Assembly (NCBI RefSeq): GCF_002014985.1
Contig: NZ_MUXU01000036.1
Span: 1-35,796, forward strand
Reading direction: 5' to 3'
Length of the DNA stretch: 35,796 bases
Origin: Moraxella caviae
GTDB taxonomy: Bacteria; Pseudomonadota; Gammaproteobacteria; Pseudomonadales; Moraxellaceae
The translations under genes were made by a program, and so were the position numbers. This document shows, one piece after another, positions 1 through 7,880 of this stretch; within the stretch, counting starts at the first letter, position 1; every line of letters starts with the position of its first letter. A model generated the notes under the pieces. That model was not told the DNA's origin, did no database searches, and worked only from the letters and a program-made list of their open reading frames with translations.

Positions 1-53
1 TCTAGTACAGCCCCTAAAATTTTATTTGCACGCAAATTTTCCCTTAAAAAGAT

Positions 54-83
54 AAAACCACAAACCTTGCGATTTGTGGTTTT
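54..83 (-). terminator. Rho-independent terminator for leftward transcription
   Basis: An 11-bp perfect stem (54-64 with 73-83) closes an 8-base loop. Read leftward, the stem is followed by a U-rich stretch (complement of 41-53). It lies beyond the glyS terminator, so it either backs that one up or ends a separate short leftward RNA from 84-277. Confidence 0.6.
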
Positions 84-277
84 GGTTCCCTAACATTCCT
101 TGGGCTCTCCCTTCGTCATTCCATTGTGCAGCGACTTCCCTAGTGGCGTATCCATTTGCCTATCTCTTGCTGCTTGGGTGTATTATGCCAAGATTATACG
201 GGCAAAAACAGTCGCCAATGACGGCAGTTTGTGTAAGTTTTTGCTTACAAATGCGCCTTGCTAAGCAGGTTTTCATT
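84..277. other. Intergenic region with no convincing gene
   Basis: No credible protein is seen on either strand. On the minus strand a TATAAT-like hexamer lies near 191-197 and the hairpin terminator at 54-83 would give an RNA of roughly 130 nt, so a small leftward RNA is conceivable. No -35 box at proper spacing and no known RNA family was recognised. Confidence 0.2.
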
Positions 278-304
278 AAAAAGCCCCATCGTGCGACAGG
301 GCTT
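278..304 (-). terminator. glyS terminator
   Basis: Immediately after the glyS stop. The stem pairs 281-286 with 299-304 and continues with an inner TCG/CGA pairing. Read leftward, a U run follows. It would end the glyQ-TA-glyS transcript. Confidence 0.7.
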
Positions 305-325
305 GGCTTGGTGATGATTGGCAGA

Positions 326-2416
326 TTAGCCTTGCAACTCGCCAATGTCCGCCACGCTCAAAAACAGCGCGCGCACTTGGGCAAGCAGCGCTAGGCGATT
401 GGCTTTGAGCGCTGCGTCATCGGCATTAACCATGACGTTATCAAAAAAGTCGGTCAAAGGCGCCGCCAAAGCACTCAGCGCGCTAAGCACGCCTTGATAA
501 TCGGCTTGTTTTTGTAAAGGTGCGACCGTCTGCTTGGCGGTTTGCACGGCTTCGTAAAGCGATTTTTCTGCCGCTTCGGCAAGTAAGTTTTCGCTCACAT
601 CATCGCCCACACTGTCCGCTTTGGCAAGGATATTGGCAACGCGTTTGTTATTTTCCGCCAAAATTTGCGCTTGTGGTGCGGCACGAAACGCCTGCACGGC
701 ACGCACACGCTCATCAAAATCAAGCGGTTGCGCTGGATTGACGGCTTGCACTGCCACGATGCTGTCCACCGCCACGCCTTGTTCGGTGTACATTGCGCGG
801 TAGCGAGAATTGATGAACTCACGTACTTGGGCGAGCGTGTCGCTTGGGTTTGCGATTTTATCGCCATAGCTTGTCAGTGCTTCTTGGAGCAGCTCATCAA
901 TGCCAAGTGGCAATTTATTTTCAATCAAAATACGCAGCACGCCAATGCTCGCGCGGCGCAGACTGAACGGGTCTTTTGAGCCGCTTGGCGCTTGCCCAAT
1001 GCCAAAAATCCCCACCAGCGTATCCACACGGTCAGCAATCGCCAAAGCCGTACCAATCGGTGTGGCGGGCAGGACATCACCACTAAATTTCGGCAAATAT
1101 TGCTCAAAAATGGCGTCCGCCACGCAAGCCTTTTCGCCTGATTTGTGGGCATAATAAGTGCCAGCGATGCCTTGTAATTCTGGGAATTCGCCCACCATCG
1201 TGGTCGCCAAATCCGCCTTGGCAAGTAGGCTTGCTCGCACGGCGTCATCGGCTGACACCGCTTGCCACGCTGCACGATTGGCAAATTCTGTGGCTTGCAG
1301 GCGTGTGGTGATGAAGGCGGCAAGTTTAGCGATACGCTCAGATTTATCCCAAATCGTGCCTAGTTTTTCTTGGAAAACTCGGGTTTTTAGCGTGTCGGCA
1401 AAGGCTTGTAGCGGCTGTTTTTGGTCTTGTAAGAAGAAAAATTCTGCGTCTGCTAGGCGTGGACGCACCACTTTTTCGTTGCCTGCGATGACTTGGGCTT
1501 TGTCCTTGCTGTCAATGTTTGACACAAAGATGAAGTTTGGCAGCAGTTTGCCGTCTTTGTCCGTCAAGCAAAAATACTTTTGGTCGGCTTGCATGGTGCT
1601 GATGAGCGCTTCTTGGGGTACTGCCAAAAATTTATCTTCAAAGCCTGCTTTTAGTGCCACAGGATAATCCACCAGTGCGGTTACTTCGTCCAGCAAATCG
1701 CTTGGCATGATGGGCGTTGCACCATCGGCTAGGGCGTGTACTTGCTCGGTGATGCTTTGCTGGCGTGCGTCAAAATCGGCAATCACATAGGCAGATTTTA
1801 GTAAGGTTTCATAGTCGTCTGCGTGCGTGATGGTGATGGCTTCTGGCGCATGAAAGCGGTGTCCCAGCGTTTGATTGCCTGTGGTTTTGCCTTGAATGAC
1901 GGCAGGAATGACGGCAGCGTCCGCCATCAGCACCACCCATTTGACAGGGCGCACAAATTCGTCTTTGCTTGCGCCAGAACGCATACGCTTGGCGATGGGC
2001 AGATTGTCTAGGGCTTTTTGAAAGACGTTTGGCAGCAGTTCGCTGACGGCTTGACCTTTAATGTCTACTTCATAACCAATGTAGTCGCCTTTATCGGTGC
2101 TGATGGTGATAAGCTCGCTCACCGCCACGCCAAGCCCTTGGGCGAAGCCTTGCGCTGCTTTGGTTGGGTTGCCGTCTGCGTCAAAGCACGCCTTGATGGC
2201 AGGGCCGCGCTTTTGCTCGCGGCGGTCGGCTTGTTTTTCGTCAATGCCTGTGATGTGCAGTGCCAGACGGCGTGGCGCGGCAAAGGCTTGGATTTTTTCG
2301 TAGCCAATACCCAGTGCAGCAAGCTCGTTTTTGACGCTGTCGGTCAGGCTGTCTCGCAAAGTTTTTAGATTTTTTGGCGGAAATTCTTCGGTGCCAAGTT
2401 CGAATAGAATGTTCAT
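326..2416 (-). CDS. glyS: Glycyl-tRNA synthetase beta subunit
   Basis: This is the beta subunit of the alpha2-beta2 class II glycyl-tRNA synthetase, which charges tRNA-Gly in the cytoplasm. The beta chain binds the tRNA and carries the C-terminal anticodon-binding region. The N-terminus MNILFELGTEEFPPKNL is typical of GlyS. The ATG at 2416 gives 696 residues, close to the usual 690 or so; the reading frame is open for 30 more codons upstream, but these do not look like GlyS. The start is preceded by AAAGAGATACC, a modest ribosome site. The partner glyQ is upstream on the same strand but is separated from glyS by a two-gene GNAT cassette, where many gammaproteobacteria have the two genes adjacent. 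A terminator follows directly. Confidence 0.97.
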   Translation of the reverse strand: MNILFELGTEEFPPKNLKTLRDSLTDSVKNELAALGIGYEKIQAFAAPRRLALHITGIDEKQADRREQKRGPAIKACFDADGNPTKAAQGFAQGLGVAVSELITISTDKGDYIGYEVDIKGQAVSELLPNVFQKALDNLPIAKRMRSGASKDEFVRPVKWVVLMADAAVIPAVIQGKTTGNQTLGHRFHAPEAITITHADDYETLLKSAYVIADFDARQQSITEQVHALADGATPIMPSDLLDEVTALVDYPVALKAGFEDKFLAVPQEALISTMQADQKYFCLTDKDGKLLPNFIFVSNIDSKDKAQVIAGNEKVVRPRLADAEFFFLQDQKQPLQAFADTLKTRVFQEKLGTIWDKSERIAKLAAFITTRLQATEFANRAAWQAVSADDAVRASLLAKADLATTMVGEFPELQGIAGTYYAHKSGEKACVADAIFEQYLPKFSGDVLPATPIGTALAIADRVDTLVGIFGIGQAPSGSKDPFSLRRASIGVLRILIENKLPLGIDELLQEALTSYGDKIANPSDTLAQVREFINSRYRAMYTEQGVAVDSIVAVQAVNPAQPLDFDERVRAVQAFRAAPQAQILAENNKRVANILAKADSVGDDVSENLLAEAAEKSLYEAVQTAKQTVAPLQKQADYQGVLSALSALAAPLTDFFDNVMVNADDAALKANRLALLAQVRALFLSVADIGELQG

Positions 2417-2495
2417 GGTATCTCTTTGGTTTGGTTTAAATGCAATGGTTTGGGCTGTGCGGCACATGGTTTTTGGTGGTTTGCCAATTTGCCAA

Positions 2496-3044
2496 TCACA
2501 ACACACGATATAAAGTTTTCATTTGACCATCATCAATGACAGTCAGCTGCTTAAAGCCGTAACGCTCGTACAAATGCAGCAGTTTTTCAATGGGCTGACA
2601 TTCTAAAATCATCGCTCTGCCGCCAATGAGTTTTTGCGCCCTTAATAATACTTTGTCAATGTGGCGTAAAATGTCCGACAGATTGACAGGGTTATTATCA
2701 ATTAGGCTATTTTTGCCAATTTGCCCAATAAGAAAAACTCTGATGTGGCGTGCGTGCTTACTGATGCCGTCCAGTTGCTTGACTTCGGATTTGCTCATTT
2801 TTTCAATGTTTAAATCCACTTCCTTAAACGACAAAGAAAAATACGCTAAAATTTCGCCCAAATCAGACAGTATTAAATGGGTTTTGGCGTTGTTGCTTTC
2901 TTCAAAGCGCAGGGCTTTTTGATGTAAAAATTTTTCTACATCGGTATTTTTGGGACAAGCAAAGCCTTTTAGAAAATTGTGCGTTTGCTCTTTGTCATGC
3001 CCATAATTTTCATACAATTCTTGTAATGAAATTACGGTCGTCAT
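2496..3044 (-). CDS. GNAT-fold acetyltransferase, probable toxin of a TA-like pair
   Basis: A 182-residue protein of the GNAT (acetyl-CoA-dependent N-acetyltransferase) fold. Residues 24-44 (FLKGFAC...DVEKFLHQKA) match the opening F-C-x-FL-x-A pattern of toxin-type GNATs. A beta-strand segment ending LAYFSLS is at 66-72. An acetyl-CoA loop-like stretch FLIGQIGKN is at 104-112, without a textbook RGxG. The fold's closing motif LLHLYERYGF is at 155-164. Its ATG overlaps the stop of the 60-residue upstream gene by 4 bp (ATGA), which implies translational coupling, as in toxin-antitoxin pairs. GNAT toxins such as TacT and AtaT acetylate aminoacyl-tRNA and block translation; whether this one does is inferred. 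It could instead be a housekeeping acetyltransferase. glyS starts 79 bp downstream. Confidence 0.7.
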   Translation of the reverse strand: MTTVISLQELYENYGHDKEQTHNFLKGFACPKNTDVEKFLHQKALRFEESNNAKTHLILSDLGEILAYFSLSFKEVDLNIEKMSKSEVKQLDGISKHARHIRVFLIGQIGKNSLIDNNPVNLSDILRHIDKVLLRAQKLIGGRAMILECQPIEKLLHLYERYGFKQLTVIDDGQMKTLYRVL

Positions 3045-3223
3045 GACTTGCCCATTTTTTGTTTCAACAAAGCCAGCAGTTTGTGTTTTTGTTTAATTTC
3101 GTCTTGCGTCGGCTCAATTTGTAAGGTCGGCTTTTGTTTGGCACGCTCCAAATCTCCCAAAAACTGCTCAATCGCCTTTGGGTCAGAGACGACAAAACGC
3201 TTATCAAATGACGCAGTACTCAT
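3041..3223 (-). CDS. Small protein coupled to the GNAT gene, putative antitoxin
   Basis: A 60-residue charged protein. Its N-terminal part (FDKRFVVSDPKAIEQFLGDL) is followed by a Lys/Gln-rich helical tail. No ribbon-helix-helix domain of the DUF1778 type is evident, so the antitoxin call rests on size, charge and the 4-bp overlap with the acetyltransferase gene. It starts only 2 bp after the glyQ stop. Its Shine-Dalgarno sequence (AAGGGG, complement of about 3229-3235) lies inside the last codons of glyQ, so it must be translated from the glyQ message. By analogy it would bind and neutralise the GNAT protein and might repress the operon; this is not shown by sequence. Confidence 0.55.
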   Translation of the reverse strand: MSTASFDKRFVVSDPKAIEQFLGDLERAKQKPTLQIEPTQDEIKQKHKLLALLKQKMGKS

Positions 3224-3225
3224 AC

Positions 3226-4197
3226 TTACCCCTTGCTGTTTTGATTGTCATCGTCCTTATCCAGCCACTTTGCCAATGCATCCGCCTTGTGTGCTTCGTC
3301 CGCCAGCGGAAAGCCAAGTTTGGCGCGCGCTTTGGTGTAGCTGGTCGCCACTTTTTTGGCAAGATTACGCACACGCAAAATAAATCTTTGGCGCTCAGTT
3401 ACGCTAATCGCCCCGCGCGCGTCCAGAAGGTTGAAAGTGTGGCTTGCTTTTAGCACCATTTCATAGGCAGGCAGCGGCAAGGCTACATCCACCAGTTTGT
3501 CCGCTTCGCTTTCATAAAAGTCAAACAGCTCAAACAGCTTGTCCACATTGGCATGCTCAAAGTTATAAGTAGACTGCTCTACTTCGTTTTGGTGGAACAC
3601 GTCGCCATAGGTTACACGTCCAAATTCACCGTCCGCCCACACAAGGTCGTACACGCTGTCCACGCCTTGAATGTACATGGCAAGACGCTCAAGCCCATAA
3701 GTAATCTCGCCTGTAACTGGGAAGCACTCAATGCCGCCAACCTGCTGAAAATAGGTAAACTGTGTTACTTCCATGCCGTTTAGCCACACTTCCCAGCCCA
3801 GACCCCATGCACCCAGCGTTGGGCTTTCCCAGTTGTCTTCCACAAAGCGCACATCGTGGGTCAAAAGGTCAATGCCGATGGCTTCAAGCGAGCCTAGATA
3901 CAGCTCTTGAATATTGTCAGGGTTGGGTTTTAGCACCACTTGGAATTGATAATAATGCTGCAAGCGGTTTGGGTTATCGCCATAACGCCCATCGGTCGGG
4001 CGGCGAGACGGCTGCACATAGGCGGCATTCCAACGCTCAGGGGTCAAAGCGCGCAAAAAAGTCGCCGTGTGAAACGTGCCTGCACCCACTTCCATGTCAT
4101 AAGGCTGCAAAATCACGCAGCCTTGTTTTGCCCAGTAGGCTTGCAAGGTTAGGATAAGTTCTTGAAAAGTAAGGGGTTTTTTATTTTGGGTTGTCAT
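3226..4197 (-). CDS. glyQ: Glycyl-tRNA synthetase alpha subunit
   Basis: Catalytic alpha subunit of the tetrameric glycyl-tRNA synthetase: it makes glycyl-adenylate and, with GlyS, transfers glycine to tRNA-Gly. At 323 residues it is slightly longer than the usual 300 or so. The N-terminal block [19 protein letters not shown], then [21 protein letters not shown] and the [16 protein letters not shown] motif, are diagnostic. The C-terminus ends in an Asp/Asn-rich tail (DKDDDNQN). It heads the leftward operon glyQ - small protein - GNAT - glyS. Upstream, the region 4198-4280 has an AT-rich leader containing a TAAAAT-like -10, but no clear -35. Confidence 0.97.
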   Translation of the reverse strand: MTTQNKKPLTFQELILTLQAYWAKQGCVILQPYDMEVGAGTFHTATFLRALTPERWNAAYVQPSRRPTDGRYGDNPNRLQHYYQFQVVLKPNPDNIQELYLGSLEAIGIDLLTHDVRFVEDNWESPTLGAWGLGWEVWLNGMEVTQFTYFQQVGGIECFPVTGEITYGLERLAMYIQGVDSVYDLVWADGEFGRVTYGDVFHQNEVEQSTYNFEHANVDKLFELFDFYESEADKLVDVALPLPAYEMVLKASHTFNLLDARGAISVTERQRFILRVRNLAKKVATSYTKARAKLGFPLADEAHKADALAKWLDKDDDNQNSKG

Positions 4198-4280
4198 AAC
4201 GTTGTCCGTTGGTAATCAATGAAAGAAAATTGGCTTATTTTATCATGTTGTTGGGCATTTATCACCCAAAAATCATGATG

Positions 4281-4316
4281 AAAAAACCAAAAACGCCCAA
4301 AATGTTTTGAGCGTTT
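4281..4316 (-). terminator. Terminator downstream of the PspC-domain gene
   Basis: An 8-bp stem (291-298 with 309-316 in the 4200s, one G-U pair) with an internally self-pairing loop, followed leftward by a U-rich tail (complement of 4281-4290). It separates the pspC-like gene from glyQ. Confidence 0.6.
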
Positions 4317-4348
4317 GGCGAAAGTTTTAAAAATGTAAAATTGGTGCG

Positions 4349-4591
4349 TCATTGTACGTCAATCACACGGTACGTTTCGTTGGCGTAAGAATCGGCGGTG
4401 GCGTTTGGCATGAGCAGCCACAGCACCAAATAAATCAACACGCCCGGCACGGCTGCGCTGGCACTTGAGATGATGACAAACAAAAGACGCACCATCGTAG
4501 GCGACCAGCCGTAATATTCGGCAATGCCGCCCATCACGCCAGCGATCATGCGGCGGTTTTGTGAGCGGTGCAACTTAATTAATTTTGCCAT
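4349..4591 (-). CDS. PspC-domain small membrane protein
   Basis: An 80-residue protein with a PspC domain: RSQNRRMIAGVMGGIAEYYG (about 9-28) is the signature stretch, followed by WSPTMVRLLFVI and one hydrophobic transmembrane segment at about 35-62. PspC proteins sit in the inner membrane; in enterobacteria PspC signals envelope stress to the Psp response. No pspA, pspB or pspF lies near, so this is a stand-alone PspC-domain protein and its partner is unknown. It has its own terminator downstream. The ATG at 4591 is the first methionine before the domain. Confidence 0.85.
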   Translation of the reverse strand: MAKLIKLHRSQNRRMIAGVMGGIAEYYGWSPTMVRLLFVIISSASAAVPGVLIYLVLWLLMPNATADSYANETYRVIDVQ

Positions 4592-4898
4592 GATGTTTCT
4601 CCCAACGTTTGGTTGTCCGATTTGTGAATTGCTTAAATTTAGCCTGTGCGAGTTGGTTTTCTGTGCAAGCTGGCTTGGCGGTTGTTTGGCAATTTGCGCT
4701 GACTAAAAACCGTCAAAGTCAATTTTCACCGCCACACCTTAGATATGCTGGCGATTTGGGCGGATTACAAGCACGCTTTTGTGGTGGTTTTGTTAATAAA
4801 TCCGCTTGTAAATCATTCATAAATCCAGTGATGAAAATAAACTTAAAATCATCATTATTTAAGTTTTTATTTATAATCATTGCAAGTTTGGCGTTGAG
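4592..4898. other. Intergenic region, no gene seen
   Basis: About 300 bp between the pspC-like gene and the PaiB-like gene. Open frames here are short, lack ribosome sites and encode low-complexity protein. It presumably holds the promoter for the pspC-like gene. The stretch 4800-4890 is strongly AT-rich. Confidence 0.3.
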
Positions 4899-5531
4899 CT
4901 AGGTTTGGTTTTTATACGCTTTTTGCACCGCTTCGGCAAGTTTGACATTGCCGCTGTCTTGCAGTCCTGCCACCGTGCCAGCCAAGTCTTCAGGCTCACG
5001 GTTTTGGCTTAATTTAAACTTAGCGACAATCTCATCAATCTTGATGCTCAGCCCAACGATACCGCCAATTTCTTCATCAAGATAGTCTCTGGGCGCATCT
5101 TTCATTTTCCAAGGTGTAGGCTGCGTGGCTTCATGAATGTTTGTCAGCGTACCGACAGCACGCATCAAGCCTTTGATGTCATTGAAAATTTTGGCAGTGC
5201 CACGCAGATGAACCGTCTGGTAATTCCATGTTGGCACATGGCGGTGGTGGATTTGTTTGCTCGGGTACCAGTTGGGCGAGACATAGCCGTCCGCGCCTTG
5301 AAAAATCACCAAAACGCGCGCACCATCTATGTAATTTGCCAAAGGATTAGCTTTGGCAAAATGGGCAATCAGCGTCCATTGGTCGTCATTTTCTAGCAAA
5401 TAAAACGGCAAATGGTCGGCTTGCGGTGCGCCATTTTCGTCCAGCGAGATGAGCGTACCCAGCGAATAATTATTTAGAATTTCTTTAATATTGTCTTTGT
5501 CGTTTTCAGCAAAAATCTCTGGCGTGTACAT
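4899..5531 (-). CDS. FMN-binding PaiB/Pai2-family protein
   Basis: A 210-residue protein of the PaiB-like FMN-binding family (split-barrel flavin-binding fold). It begins MYTPEIFAENDKDNIKEIL. It carries GTLISLDENGAPQADHLPF (about 29-47), LIAHFAKANPLANYI, and the family motif YVSPNWYPSK followed by VPTWNYQTVHLRG. These segments form the flavin-binding barrel in relatives. Bacillus PaiB was described as a negative transcriptional regulator with protease effects, but many family members are uncharacterised flavoproteins, so the biological role here is open. The ATG at 5531 was chosen because the 25 codons before it in the same frame do not resemble the family; AAGGG lies about 10 bases upstream. 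It follows psd on the same strand and may be co-transcribed with it. Confidence 0.85.
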   Translation of the reverse strand: MYTPEIFAENDKDNIKEILNNYSLGTLISLDENGAPQADHLPFYLLENDDQWTLIAHFAKANPLANYIDGARVLVIFQGADGYVSPNWYPSKQIHHRHVPTWNYQTVHLRGTAKIFNDIKGLMRAVGTLTNIHEATQPTPWKMKDAPRDYLDEEIGGIVGLSIKIDEIVAKFKLSQNREPEDLAGTVAGLQDSGNVKLAEAVQKAYKNQT

Positions 5532-5620
5532 GATGCTTGCCCTTTTTTGTGGCAGTGGGTTAGATTTTTCACAAAATTTATTGGTTTGCTGGCTAAATTT
5601 ACGCAATTTACGCCAAATTC

Positions 5621-6451
5621 TTACGCCAGCTCGCCCAATTTTTCACCCATGACGACCGTCTTGCCATGCACGCAGCCGTCCAGCCACGCCGTGCCTGCCG
5701 ATTTTGGCAATACGATGATGGTGGTAGAGCCCAGATAAAAACGCCCCAGTTCATCGCCTTTTTTAAGCGGCAAATCATGCGTGCGGTGTTGAATATAAGG
5801 CGTGCGCTTGATGTCGCCTGTCGCCACGCACGAAATGCCAGCGACAATCATCGCGCCCACCAGCACCACGCACGCCTTGCCAAATGCGGTGTCAAACACG
5901 CACACCAAGCGTTCATTGCGCGCGAACAAATCTGGCACGTGCGTGGCGGTGGTGTTATTCACCGAAAACAGCGTACCCGGCACATAATGCGTGGCAACAA
6001 GCGTGCCATCAAACGGCATATGTACACGGTGATAATTGGTCGGCGCAAGGTAAATCGTGGCAAATGTGCCATCGGTGAATTCCTTGCCCAGCTCAAAATC
6101 CGCCAGCAACTGCCCTACGTCATATTCACGCCCTTTGGCTTGCAGGATTTGCTCGCTGTGGATTTGCCCGATTTGGCTGATGGTGCCGTCCGCTGGGCAG
6201 ACGATGGCGTTTGGCGCAGCGTCAATGGTGCGCTGTCCGTCTTTGAGTTCGCGCGTGAAAAAGTCGTTAAAACTGGTGTAATCGTCCAGATTTGCACGCG
6301 CGTACTCGTCCAAGCGGATGTTGTAGGCTTTGGCGAAGGTGTGGATAAACGCCTTTTTGATGTAAGGATTTTCGCTTTTGGCGAGCTGACCTGCAAGCTC
6401 AGATAAGGCTTGTTGTGGGACGAGATTTTGTAACGTGGTGAATAGATTCAT
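5621..6451 (-). CDS. psd: Phosphatidylserine decarboxylase proenzyme
   Basis: Converts phosphatidylserine to phosphatidylethanolamine at the inner membrane, the last step of PE synthesis. The 276-residue proenzyme shows PADGTISQIGQI (about 86-97), the NYHRVHMPFDG catalytic-site segment, and near the C-terminus the self-cleavage motif LGS at 240-242. In this family Ser242 of the motif becomes the pyruvoyl prosthetic group of the small alpha chain. Length matches bacterial Psd (about 280-320). The gene is leftward with the PaiB-like gene 89 bp downstream, and it diverges from the PACE efflux gene across a 238-bp intergenic region that must hold both promoters. Confidence 0.96.
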   Translation of the reverse strand: MNLFTTLQNLVPQQALSELAGQLAKSENPYIKKAFIHTFAKAYNIRLDEYARANLDDYTSFNDFFTRELKDGQRTIDAAPNAIVCPADGTISQIGQIHSEQILQAKGREYDVGQLLADFELGKEFTDGTFATIYLAPTNYHRVHMPFDGTLVATHYVPGTLFSVNNTTATHVPDLFARNERLVCVFDTAFGKACVVLVGAMIVAGISCVATGDIKRTPYIQHRTHDLPLKKGDELGRFYLGSTTIIVLPKSAGTAWLDGCVHGKTVVMGEKLGELA

Positions 6452-6567
6452 GGTGATTTTGGGTTAATTTTTAAGTGAATTTTTAAGTAAGCGTTAAACG
6501 ATAAAATGCAAAAACGCTAAAAAGGAAATTTATGACGATATTTTACAGCATATTGGCAAATAAAGGG

Positions 6568-6573
6568 TATAAT
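6568..6573 (+). promoter_or_regulatory. Candidate -10 box for the PACE efflux gene
   Basis: A perfect TATAAT lies about 115 bp upstream of the efflux gene. The nearest -35-like words (TTTACA at 6542, TTGGCA at 6553) are badly spaced (20 and 9 bp), so a regulator or an unusual promoter is possible. Confidence 0.35.
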
Positions 6574-6613
6574 TAGCGTTTGTTTTTTGCAACGTCTTTT
6601 TTGTTGGCAATTT

Positions 6614-6672
6614 AAACCAAAGCAAAATAAGCCAAACCAAGACAAACCAAGTTAAAACAAACCAAGTTAAAT
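6614..6672. repeat. AAACCAAG short direct repeats in the PACE leader
   Basis: The octamer AAACCAAG occurs at 6634, 6644 and 6659, with a near copy at 6614. The last two extend to AAACCAAGTTAAA. The array ends about 18 bp before the efflux start codon and would be in its 5' leader. Confidence 0.6.
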
Positions 6673-6689
6673 CAAGAACAAAATCAGTC

Positions 6690-7178
6690 ATGTCAAATAA
6701 TCCACCAATTTCCAACGTGTCAAACGCAAATTCAGAAGCCAACTTGGCAGATACCAATCCACTTAGCATCAAAGAGCGCATCGTGCATACGCTGCTGTTT
6801 GAAGTGGGGGCGGTGATTTTATCCGTTGTCGTGATTAAGCTGTTCGGCAGTCATGATACAGGGGCGGCGACTGGCGTGTCGGTGCTGATGGCGACAATGG
6901 CGATGGTGTGGAATTTGGTGTTTAATTACGGTTTTGACAAGGTGTTCACAGGCGACAGGCTAAAGCGTGGCGTGGGCGTGCGCCTACTTCATGTGGTGCT
7001 GTTTGAAGGCGGTTTGGTGCTGTTTACCGTGCCTGTGATTGCGTGGATTTTGCAGGTGTCTTTGTGGCAGGCGCTGATGATGGATATTGGCATTACGCTT
7101 GTGATTACGGTGTATGCGTTTTTGTATAATTGGGCGTTTGATTATGTGCGAGATCGACTGATTCGCAAGCGAGTATGA
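6690..7178 (+). CDS. PACE-family multidrug efflux protein (AceI-like)
   Basis: A 162-residue inner-membrane protein of the proteobacterial antimicrobial compound efflux family; AceI of Acinetobacter exports chlorhexidine by proton exchange. Two tandem bacterial transmembrane pair domains are visible. The first has RxxHxxxFE at residues 30-38 and VWNLVFNYGFD at 73-83. The second has RLLHVVLFE at 98-106 and YNWAFDYVRDR at 146-156. Four hydrophobic helices fit the known topology, and Glu38 corresponds to the conserved essential acidic residue. The N-terminal 25 residues (Ser/Asn-rich) extend beyond the usual start and may be cytoplasmic or an annotation artefact; the next internal methionine is beyond the first motif, so the ATG at 6690 is kept. 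dtd follows after 58 bp and could share the transcript. Confidence 0.93.
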   Translation: MSNNPPISNVSNANSEANLADTNPLSIKERIVHTLLFEVGAVILSVVVIKLFGSHDTGAATGVSVLMATMAMVWNLVFNYGFDKVFTGDRLKRGVGVRLLHVVLFEGGLVLFTVPVIAWILQVSLWQALMMDIGITLVITVYAFLYNWAFDYVRDRLIRKRV

Positions 7179-7236
7179 GCTTGGTGGATAATTTTTGGAC
7201 AAAAGTTATGGTAATTAAGATGGCAAAAGGTGAGCG

Positions 7237-7689
7237 ATGAGAGCGTTAATTCAGCGAGTGAAATCGGCAAATGTGGTGGTTGATGGTGCAGTCATCGGTG
7301 CGATTGATAATGGCGTGCTGGCGTATATTGGCATTGGCAAGGACGACGATGTGGCGCACGCAAAAAAGCTTGTGGATAAGATTTTAAGTTATCGTATTTT
7401 TGAAAATACCACCGATGCGGACAAACTTGGCAAGCTGGATAAATCGGTGCAAGACGTGGGCGGTGGCTTGCTTTTGGTGTCGCAGTTTACGTTGATGGCA
7501 AAGACCGATAAGGGCAGACGCCCTGATTTTGCGCCTGCCATGCCGCCAGCTGATGCGGGGCGTTTGTTTGATGAGTTGGTTAATTATGCCAAGACGCAGC
7601 ACGCACTTGTACAGACGGGCGAATTTGGCGCAAACATGGCGGTAACGGCAGTCAATGATGGGCCGATTAACTTTTTGCTGGAAGTGTGA
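7237..7689 (+). CDS. dtd: D-aminoacyl-tRNA deacylase
   Basis: A 150-residue enzyme that hydrolyses D-amino acids (and mischarged glycine) from tRNA, a translation proofreading step. It begins MRALIQRVKSANVVVDG, typical of the family, and has the catalytic SQFTL motif (about 87-91). The C-terminal active-site loop reads NDGPINFLLEV. The Gly-Pro of the Gly-cisPro motif is kept, but the threonine usual in NxGPxT is replaced by asparagine. A strong ribosome site (AAAGGTGAG) precedes the ATG at 7237. It follows the PACE gene on the same strand; no functional link is known. Confidence 0.95.
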   Translation: MRALIQRVKSANVVVDGAVIGAIDNGVLAYIGIGKDDDVAHAKKLVDKILSYRIFENTTDADKLGKLDKSVQDVGGGLLLVSQFTLMAKTDKGRRPDFAPAMPPADAGRLFDELVNYAKTQHALVQTGEFGANMAVTAVNDGPINFLLEV

Positions 7690-7731
7690 GCTGTCAGAAG
7701 TGTAAGTTATTAAAAATCTTGGCGAATAAAA

Positions 7732-7817
7732 ACGGATAATTTAAACCATAAGTCAAATTTTAAATGCAAATTTTTAATAAAAATTGACGCTTGAAAATGT
7801 GGGTCTAAATTATCCGT
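7732..7817. repeat. 86-bp palindromic intergenic element
   Basis: Perfect 12-bp inverted arms ACGGATAATTTA (7732-7743) and its complement (7806-7817), extending to 15 of 16 bp. Between them is a second imperfect inverted pair (GTCAAATTTT near 7752 and AAAAATTGAC near 7779-7788). It lies between convergent dtd and ygfZ, so it may end both transcripts, or be a small MITE-like element. Confidence 0.55.
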
Positions 7818-7880
7818 ATCGGTATTTTGTCAATCAGTTTTAAGATAAAATCATTTGATAAATCAAGAGTTTATCATTCA

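Noticed and set aside
120..160. GGATACGCC...AGGGAAG on the minus strand, reminiscent of the 3' half of a TPP riboswitch
   Set aside because: The matching 5' half (GGGGTGC, CTGAGA) is missing and no thiamine gene lies downstream.
74..394. Open frame of 106 codons on the plus strand at the left end
   Set aside because: It runs through two terminator hairpins and into antisense glyS, has no ribosome site, and its protein is unlike any family.
6530..6781. Minus-strand frame encoding a very hydrophobic Leu/Trp/Phe-rich peptide
   Set aside because: It is the antisense reading of the AAACCAAG repeats and the PACE N-terminus; an artefact of repeat composition.
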